A stretch of 64,000 bases of DNA from Plasmodium coatneyi (lineage: Eukaryota > Apicomplexa > Aconoidasida > Haemosporida > Plasmodiidae), in contig NC_033568.1 of assembly GCF_001680005.1 (NCBI RefSeq), forward strand, positions 1-64,000, in the 5' to 3' direction. Below are positions 56,370-64,000 of the stretch, in pieces. Each line of letters begins with the position of its first letter. The stretch's first letter is position 1. The position numbers were made by a program, and so were the translations under genes. The notes under the pieces were generated by a model. The model ran no database searches and was not told the origin of the DNA. It saw nothing but the letters and a program-made list of their open reading frames with translations.

Positions 56370-57762
56370 TTACATGCGTCCATAACCTATATTATTTCTT
56401 CTCTGTTGTTGTTGTCGTTGTTCATGTCCCCTTCCTCTTCCATTATTTGTCTTCCTAGGTGATCTACCACCATTATAGATGGTAGAGTTATCTGCTATTG
56501 AGCCCAAAGTGGAACCTATAGTAGAACCCTCTGTGGAATATGTTTTTGAGGTGTCATCGTCAAAGTCACGTTTAACAAAACTTCTTTTTCCTCTTCTTCC
56601 TCTGGGTTGCTTGTCGAATAAATTAGGTAGAAAATTATACTAATAATAAAAAAAGGGAAAGGGGTAAATACATATATACACATATATACATGTATGTAGA
56701 CATACATATATATGCACATACATATATATGTATATATATAGTTGTATGTATGTATAGTGGTAATTATAATTGTTGTAATTATGTTAATTACTTTACTTAC
56801 TTTATAAAGAACGTAGGTGATTGTTGGTAATGCTCCTATTCCTACTATGGAAGAAATGGCTGCAATGGTACCTATATCGGCTGTCGATTTTTCGCTATAT
56901 ATTGCCTTACATTTTAATTCTTGAGGATTTTCGTTATCGTAGTGTTTGAACATTTCTTGAAATTCGGCACAATAGCCATTACCACTACTTTGCTCACTAT
57001 ATAGACTTGTATACACTTTATTATAGTCTGAATAAGTCTTTTTCAGGTGTTCATTGTACTGAAGGGTACAAGGATAAGCCACACTCTCAGCATCCTTTAA
57101 TTGAGTTTCTATTTTTTTATGGTCCATATAATATTCATATGCTAGTTTCATTTCATTGAACTTAATTTGGTCAACATCCTTCGTGCATATAGGTCCATAT
57201 TCATAACTCTCAGTCAACACCCCCTTCAGTGCATTCCAAATTTCATTCATAACTGTGAGGAAGAAAGCTTTTGTGCTTTCCGTGTTCCATATTTTATCCC
57301 CTAACCAATAATAGAATAAATAATATAGTTCACCACCCACTTTCTTCTTCCCTCCACTTTGGTCCTGTGCTTCATTAATTACATTACACCAGGCTTTTGC
57401 AATGTTATCAATATCCTTCTTCAGATCTACGTAACTGCTTAATGCAGTCTGTAAAGCAGTTTTCAACTTAGTCTGCATCATTTGCCACTTACACTCAGGT
57501 CCATCTTCCATATCGTCGCCTCCTTCCCCATCGTCAAATGCCTTGTACTTCAATTTTGAAGGTAATTGTTCCAAAGCTTCTTTCTATAAGTATAAATAGT
57601 ATGATACATATATTCCCATATATTTATCATTTGTTGAATTTACTCTATTACACATATAATGTATAATATGAATTAATATATGAATTAATATTTTGTACAC
57701 ACATTTCATTTTAAACAGAAGGGAAAGCTTACCCCAAGTACTTTTACAGGTTCTGGTGTCAT
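56370..57762 (-). CDS. KIR: KIR protein, one domain
   Basis: Exons 57762-57733 (MTPEPVKVLG), 57583-56801 and 56639-56370 give about 360 residues. The ectodomain opens KEALEQLPSKLKYKAF, with YLFYYWLGDKIW near residue 100 and LAYEYYMDHKKIETQL near 150. The stalk is almost absent; the span follows within a few residues of the last cysteine segment (LKCKAIYSEKS) and ends TYVLYK. The tail reads YNFLPNLFDKQPRGRRGKR and ends NNIGYGRM. The ectodomain resembles the second domain of the gene at 35825-38241 (LAYEYY form). Confidence 0.88.
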
Positions 57763-58585
57763 TGTTCACATGGTTCATGTGTACATGTTCCTTTGCATAT
57801 GTAATGAATTTGTGTTAAAATTTACTCCCTATATCTTCATATATATAACATGGAGTATTCAGGATTTCTTCATATACTTTTGCAAAGTAATTATTATGAA
57901 TGAACGAATATGGAAATTTTTTTTCTCTATTTATTTATTTATATATTTATTTTTTTATTTATTCTTTCCTTGCCTTTCCTTCTTTCCTTCCTTTCTTTCC
58001 TTCTTTCCTTTCCTTTACTTTCCTTTCCTTTCTTCCTTACCTCCTTTCCACCGACCATCCCATTCCACCCACCCCTTTACACCCCCCTCTTACACCCCCT
58101 CCACACACACAACACACCTAAAAAAAGGAATTCCATTCATTCCACCAATACGAAAGATATAATACATTTTTTTTCTTTAAATACTTTACATCCACCATTA
58201 AATTGAAATTAAAATAATAAAAAATTTTTGAGTGCGAACATGCACATATACATAACATTTTACTCTTTGAAATGTGCGTAATATCCACCTATTACACCGT
58301 TAAAAGGAAGGAAGGTTGTTAGGGTGTTGGCGAGGGGGTGTAATATTCTCTTTTTTTTTTTTTTTCTCATAAAAGGGAATATGATGATTAAGGATGTTAT
58401 CATCATAAATTGTATAGAATAGAACTAAAAACCATGTTGTTTTTATTTCAAATTATCACATAACTTTTGCATTAATTAGTATTATGTACATTTTAATTAC
58501 TTCTTCAACTTAAAATATATTTGTACATACACACACACACAAAAAAAATAATAAAAAACAAAAAAAGAAGAGAAAAAACATCAAA
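57763..58585. other. Spacer upstream of exported-protein gene
   Basis: No gene. The first 180 bases match 47403-47510. A CCTTTCCTT-rich pyrimidine tract covers 57960-58060, and a short GGAAGGTTGTTAGGGTG element lies at 58308-58325. Confidence 0.55.
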
Positions 58586-59664
58586 ATGATGGCACCTCTC
58601 ACAAAATATTTATCATTCACCTTCGCCATACTCTACTCCTCGTGGGCGCAATATCCACGTCATGTAAGATAATAACAGCTGCTGTTACACCTTCTAAGAA
58701 TTTGCACATATTTATTATAAACGAACTTTCTTCCCCTTTTTGCACTTAAAATTATAGAAGGAAGGAAAAAAAAAGGAGAAAAAAAAAAATTTCCCTTCCA
58801 CCAACCATCTAACAACCTCTTTTTTTTTAGGTGAATGCCATAAGCACATCATCCAAGGGTGTCGAAACACAAAAAGAGAAAAGTAACACCTTAGGTGGTG
58901 GTGTAAAAACATCACTAAAATCCAAGTTGCGTGATGATGATGGTACATCAAACTACAACAACGACGATGACAACGTCCTTTTACGGAAGGAAAGAATGGG
59001 CGGCCTCTTTGATCAGAACGATAAAAAATTATTTCACCGATTCCATGCAACAAGAAGTGGTAAAAATGATAAAAAGGAACGCCCCCAAATGGATAATGAG
59101 GGTGCTTCCTATCAACCCTTTTCGAAGAACCGCCGCCATTGGGGTGCAATAGACCGCTCTTTGGACAGCAGTTCCTCCATGGACAGCAGTTCCATGGATA
59201 GCAGTTCCAGTTCCTTATATAGCAGCAATTCTTCCATGGACAGCAATTCCTCCATGGATAGCATTTCCATGGACAGCACTTGCTCCATGGATAGCGGTTC
59301 CTCCATGGAGAGCCTCCTTGAGGAGCGAAGTGATGACTATCAAACACCACATATAAAAAATAAAGGACAACATGAAAGAAGAATAGGGGTATTCCAACCC
59401 AGGGGATTTTTTAATAAAATGTTATATATTATAAAAAGAAGATTATGGACCAGAAAAGGGGTATCATTGCTATCACCGTTCTTGTCATCACCTCTCGTAT
59501 TGACCCTTTCCATTTTATATGTATTAGCTTTGTGTTGTGTTGGTTTGATTGTGGTCCTTTCTATAGGTGGTCCACCAGCACCATACTCGTGGCCCCTTTG
59601 TGGTTTTGCTATTGTTGCTTTTATGGTATGTATTCTTTTGACTGTACGTTTAGGAACAAAATGA
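58586..59664 (+). CDS. Putative exported protein with MDS repeats, two TM
   Basis: Exons 58586-58663 and 58831-59664, phase 0, give about 303 residues. The leader exon reads MMAPLTKYLSFTFAILYSSW. Exon 2 starts VNAISTSSKGVETQ. A central Ser-rich tract of about 50 residues repeats the tripeptide Met-Asp-Ser with small changes (SSSMDSSSMDSSSSS and so on, 59158-59320). Two membrane spans follow, with APYSW between them as in the paralogue at 41271. A second ATG directly follows the first; either may start. No RxLxE/Q/D motif is evident (RSLDSS is the nearest). It lies just upstream of the G/A-rich block of the second SICA gene. Confidence 0.8.
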
Positions 59665-61371
59665 ACCGTATCAAACCGTACCAAACCGAACAAAGCCGTC
59701 TGGGAGGAACCGTTACCCACCGTTGTTTGGGGTGCTAGAATGAAGGTTGTTAGGTGGTTGGTGGTAGGAAGGTTGTATTAGGGATGGTGGTAGATGGGTA
59801 TGAAGGGTTGTTAGGTGGGTGGTTCGTGGAAGGAAGGTTGCTTTCTCTTCCTTTAGGAAGAAGAAGAAGAAAAAAAAAAAAAAAAAAAAAGAAGGAAGAT
59901 TGCTGGGGTGGAAGGAACTATGTTTCGGGAAGCGTCCGGGGGGGTGCATCTTAAGGTAGTGTTAGGTTGGGTAAAAGGTAGCTCCTTTAGGGAGGGAAAA
60001 AAAAAAAAGAAAAAGGAAGTATGCTTAGTAAGGGTGTGCAGAGGGGTGCACTTAGGGTTGATAGATATATAATGTGGTGTTAGTGCGGAGGGAAGGTGGT
60101 AAATGTGCAATGTGCTGCAGGTTGAGGTGTTAGAGGTGGAAGGAGTAAGGTTTATGGAAAGAAAAAAAAAGAAAGGCGTAAGGAAGTAAGTTTTAAGGTG
60201 TAGAAAAGGAAGGTTTAAGGAAGAAGAAAAAATGAAAAAGTGTAAAGAAGGAAGGCTTAAGGAAGGACGAGGAAGGAAGGGATGGTGGAGGGGGAAGGTG
60301 TGCAATGGGGTGCACATTTGGGTGTTAGGTTGTCGAGGGTGGTAGAATGAAGGGGTGTAAGGGTATTAGAATGATGGGTTTTAGGGGTGTTAGAAAGATG
60401 CTGTTAGGTGTGGTAAGGAGGAATGTCGCTTCCTTTAGGGAGGGGTACACCCGGAGGGTGTTTTAAAAAATGAAGAAAAAAAAAAAAAAAGTTTATGTAA
60501 AAAAAAGAAGATTTAAAGAACGAAAAGGAGAAAATTTAAGTAAAAAAAGGAATATTTAAAAAGAAGAAAAAGGTGTAAAGAAAGAAGTTTTCAGTTGAAA
60601 GAGAAGAAAGGTTTAAGGGAGTAAAGAAGGAAGCTTTAAGGAAGAAAAAAAGAAGAAGAAAAGGTGTAAAGAAGGAAGGTTTAAGGAAGAAAAAAAGAAG
60701 AAGAAAGGTGTAAAGAAGGAAGCTGTAAAGGAAGGAAGGTGTAAGGAAGGAAGTTTTAAGATGTAAAGAAGGAATTTTTCAGGTATAAAGGAGGAAGGTT
60801 TAAGGTGTAAAGAAAAGGAAGGTTTAAGGAAGAAAAAAAGAAAAAAAAAAGGAGGGGAGGGAAGTGTGTGTGGGGGGTGCAGTTCTTAGGGGTAGGATTA
60901 AGATTCTGTTAGGGGTGGAAGAAAGGGGTGTTAGATTTTTAGGGTTGGAAGGTGGAAGGAATGTTGTTAGGTGGTAGGGGCGTAAGTGTGCAGAGGGGTG
61001 CCATGGTTTAGGGTTCAGGGTTTGGGTTTAGGGGTAGGAGTAAGATCCTGTTAGGGGTGGAAGGAAGAGGATGGTTGCCCTCTCTTCCTTTTTTTTGCAA
61101 AAAGGAAAAAAGGAGCAGAAAAGAAAAAAAAAAAAAAGATTAAAATAAAAGAAAAAGAAGAAGGTAGCTAATTCCTTTGTTTTTTTCTTTAGAAAAAAAG
61201 TAAATGTTTAGAAAGAGAAAAAAGAAGGTAGATAATTCCTTCCTTCTTTTCGTCAGAAGGAATACAATGTGCATGGGAAGAGAAGGACGCATGTACTGAA
61301 CACAAAAGGATTCTATTAGATTTAGGTCTTCAGAATAATAGTAGTAATAGCATAAGTGGGCAGGGAGAAAT
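59665..61371 (+). repeat. G/A-rich repeat block and SICA 5' leader
   Basis: Degenerate GGAAGGTTGTTAGGTGG words (59740-59860), GTGCACTTAGGG words (60040-60060) and GTAAAGAAGGAAGGTTTAAGG words (60180-60850) follow in the same order as in 5521-7640. Poly-A runs interrupt. From about 61140 the sequence resembles 7660-7710 and acts as the immediate 5' region of the SICA gene, with pyrimidine tracts ending in AG at 61192. Confidence 0.8.
61005..61030. repeat. Interstitial telomere-type repeats
   Basis: GGTTTAGGGTTCAGGG then TTTGGGTTTAGGGG, both variants of GGGTTYA in plus orientation, lie inside the G/A-rich block about 340 bases before the SICA start codon. Confidence 0.85.
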
Positions 61372-63971
61372 ATGGCGCCAGGAGGTGTAGTGAAATCGAC
61401 GGGAGGGGAAATAATAACCCGAGGGAAGTTTAATTTCATGTCCCAATTATTGCCTAGATGGATAAGAAAGTACGGTATAGGAAATGTGGACAAAATGGGG
61501 GTAAGGAACACTTTATATATAAGAAAAAGGAAGGACATTCTACATTGTAGTAATATTGGAAGTAATATAAAGTGTAAAGGAGGAAAATTCGTAGTATAAA
61601 TAACTTCCAACGCAGGAAAATAATGAGTACATACATACGCACATATATACACACATACATATATATGTATATATATATATATGTGTTCCTGTGGTAATTT
61701 ATTATTGTAGAAACATGTATGGAAAGATATGGAAGGTATGTTTAAGGAGCTAATACGAAGATTAAATAATGATTCTGATGAAGAGAAAAAAATCTGTGCA
61801 GATATAGATAAGAGCGGAACTACAAATGAGACAATTAAAAAAGAATTATGCAAAGCTCTAATAAGAATAGTCTACTTTATAAATGGTATTGAAGCAGGGA
61901 AGGGGAAAGAAGAAAAATGGAGTATGAAGGATGACAAGGATATGGAACTGTATTTAAGGTGCCTGGTTGGAAAAGTAACTATGGCTAAATTATTCGGACA
62001 CCACTGTAGAATAGAAGAAGCGGCGGAATATGTAAGAAGATTAATAGGGGGCAAATTGGAAACATACAAAGTCCAGGACACATATGAAAAATGTAAGTCA
62101 ACTGAATTCGAAGAAATCAACATAGGCAAAAAGTTCATTGGGGAAGAAATAGAAAAGTGGGTAGATAATATTAGAAAGAACAATGAAAAGATAGGGAAGA
62201 AAATACTGGGCCATAATAAATGCGTACATAATAATGTTCTGCATGGAGGAGGAGATTCCAAAGAAATGAAGGGAGGAACAAATTTTTATGCACTCTTAGG
62301 TATAAGTAATAAGGACGATCTTGAAAAATTGGCTGATACAACTAAAAGTTTATCAAAAGACGGAGTAAATGCAGTACTACAAAAAGTAGGAGCAGGAATG
62401 AAGAAAAAGCAAAATCCTCTCGGATGTGTTCAAGGAACAGGAGTAGAATTCGAAGAAGGGGAAGAACGTAAAAGAATATTTCAGTCTATTGAACATAATC
62501 AATTGCTGCGTATGTAATGAATTTACTCGTTCCTTCTACTTCCTCGCAAGGGGAGTATGTAAAAGGAGTGTGCAAATTTTTATGTATTGTACGTGTGTAT
62601 TATCTAATGTTCTTCTGCAGTTAGCATTTCAGAGTGGTTTACATATTTTTCCAACGAACCAACGGAGGATGATGCTGATGATTGGAAGGAATTCCAAGCT
62701 GCACAAACAGTTTGCGAGAACAATGACGAAGAATACAGCTATGATGCACATAGGTACGGAGATTTTTGTAAAGTTATGGTAAGGAATGTTCTCCTGGTAA
62801 CGGATATTGAAAACCAGTACAAGACAAGTCAGACCAAATGTAAGAACACTGTGAATGATATTTCCTTATGTAAACTATTAAAAGCATGGATGTATTATAT
62901 GAGTATCTTCTGTGTTCCAGGGAAGGTTATAGAATATGCATTTAATGTAGTAAAGGGTGTAAGGGGCTTAAATGACCAAGGTGGGAACTATGCCGAATGT
63001 TCTTATGATGGTCCACCTAACATTCCTGAAGGAGACGGAGGGAATTTGCCATCTGACGTGCGCAACCTATTGCTCACAAATATGTTGTATTATAATACAA
63101 TGAGTGCAGTTACTAACGAAACTTGGTGTGCCGATAGGGCTAAATGGCTACATCCCGTCCGTTCACGCTCAGAAACGGGAGCGGATGATCAAGTGGCCCT
63201 CAGCGATGACAAATCAAATAACGTGCACAAAATTGTTAAGGAAGTTAACGAAGCATTAGAAGAAGAAGAAAAGGAAAAGGCAAAATTCTCAGAAGTCTTA
63301 GAAGAAGCCATAAAACAAACCACAGAAGCAGCTGTTCCTACCCCCAAGACCAACCTCCTCCACCCCAAGCACCAGCACCAGAACCAACTGCAGTAACACC
63401 ATCGAAGGAGCCTAAGGAAACACTAGAAGATCAGGGGGAAAATGAGGAAAGTGATGACACAGGTAAAGGCACACATACACCTTCTCCACAGAAACCAGAC
63501 ACGGTTACATTCTCTTCCAGTAGGGATCTTCTGGACGGTTCTACTTCCACTGCCATTGCCATTTTCATTGTTCAAATTACTAAATCTGGCATATGCACCC
63601 CTCCTATGATCCCACTGAAACCAACCTTCCTTTATTATTATTTTACTCAATTCTTAGGTGAACAGGACCCTGAGGAACCAGGTCCAGAAAGAACAGAGAA
63701 AGACAGTAAAGAAAAAGGAACACACGAAGTTAAACCAACTCTTCCTGAGGGCGCCAACAAGGCTGCTTCTGCTTCTAGCAGCAGCAGTAGTTCCTCATCA
63801 AGTGATGCTGGAGGTGCTGATCTTGGTGGAGGCGGTCGTAGTGGTGGGTCAATTTCAGCAACACCCAAGGCTGAACCACTTATTCACAAGATGGACAATC
63901 CCTTCCTTCCTTACCTCCCTCTTGCTCCTCCCGTGCTTGGTATATCTGTTATGAGTTATCTCCTTTGGAAG
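61372..63971 (+). CDS. SICAvar: SICA-type variant antigen, 3' end outside window
   Basis: Exons 61372-61500, 61711-62509, 62621-63462 and 63659-63971; the cytoplasmic exon must lie beyond the window. Exon 1 encodes MAPGGVVKSTGGEIITRGK. Exon 2 is the Lys/Glu-rich N-terminal domain with spaced cysteines (KICADIDKSG, YLRCLVGKVT, GHHCRIEEAAEYVRRL, YEKCKSTEFEEI). Exon 3 holds a second cysteine segment (QTVCENND, YGDFCKVMVRN, AECSYDGPPNIPEG, NETWCADRAKW), then a Pro-rich and acidic stretch. Exon 4 is Ser/Gly-rich with a membrane span (LGISVMSYLLWK). The frame breaks at a five-C run (63341-63345): upstream it stops at 63394, while the sequence joining the next exon lies one frame back. Whether the gene is broken or the base was lost in sequencing is open. 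Confidence 0.87.
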
Positions 63972-64000
63972 GTAAGAAAAAAAAGAAAAAGAAAAAAGGA

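Noticed and set aside
58715..59350. Minus-strand frame with repeated CCPW/NCCPW words
   Set aside because: Exact shadow of the MDS-repeat exon on the plus strand, which has a leader exon, splice sites and membrane spans.
61140..61853. Long minus-strand frame over the SICA start
   Set aside because: Overlaps SICA exons 1 and 2 antisense and is Phe/Leu/Ile-rich without domain features.

Overview
The window is the left end of a Plasmodium chromosome from the P. knowlesi / P. coatneyi group of macaque malaria parasites. It starts with about 1.2 kb of CCCTAAA/CCCTGAA telomere repeat, is AT-rich and full of microsatellites, and carries two SICA-type variant antigen genes and fifteen KIR (pir superfamily) genes. 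The density of KIR genes makes P. coatneyi my first guess; this is an inference and not decisive.

Layout. Position 1-1190 is telomere. From 1.6 to 4.3 kb lies a two-domain KIR gene, followed by an orphan KIR tail exon (5.3-5.5 kb). A G/A-rich repeat block (5.5-7.6 kb) precedes a short or 5'-truncated SICA gene (8.1-10.6 kb). From 11.2 to 38.2 kb, nine further KIR genes follow head to tail. At 38.9-40.3 kb there are GC-rich repeats. At 41.3-43.7 kb there are two members of a small two-exon exported-protein family (one intact, one frameshifted) and an unidentified coding fragment. Five more KIR genes occupy 44.5-57.8 kb. A third exported-family gene (58.6-59.7 kb), a second G/A-rich repeat block (59.7-61.1 kb) and a second SICA gene (61.4 kb to beyond the window) close the window.

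All fifteen KIR genes are on the minus strand and read toward the telomere. Both SICA genes and the two intact exported-protein genes are on the plus strand. A typical KIR gene has a tiny first exon of 1-16 codons, a large exon (or two) with the cysteine-rich ectodomain and a C-terminal transmembrane segment ending LLYK, and a last exon with a basic, Ser/Thr/Asp-rich cytoplasmic tail. Exon borders given here were read by eye from GT/AG sites and checked for a continuous reading frame. Five KIR genes carry two ectodomain copies.

The most interesting observation is in the KIR gene nearest the telomere. Its fourth exon begins with about 44 residues that look like a piece of the repeat unit of the mammalian giant protein AHNAK (desmoyokin), placed just outside the transmembrane segment. 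Host mimicry of CD99 has been reported for P. knowlesi KIR proteins; I know of no report for AHNAK. No tRNA, rRNA, CRISPR or insertion sequence was seen.
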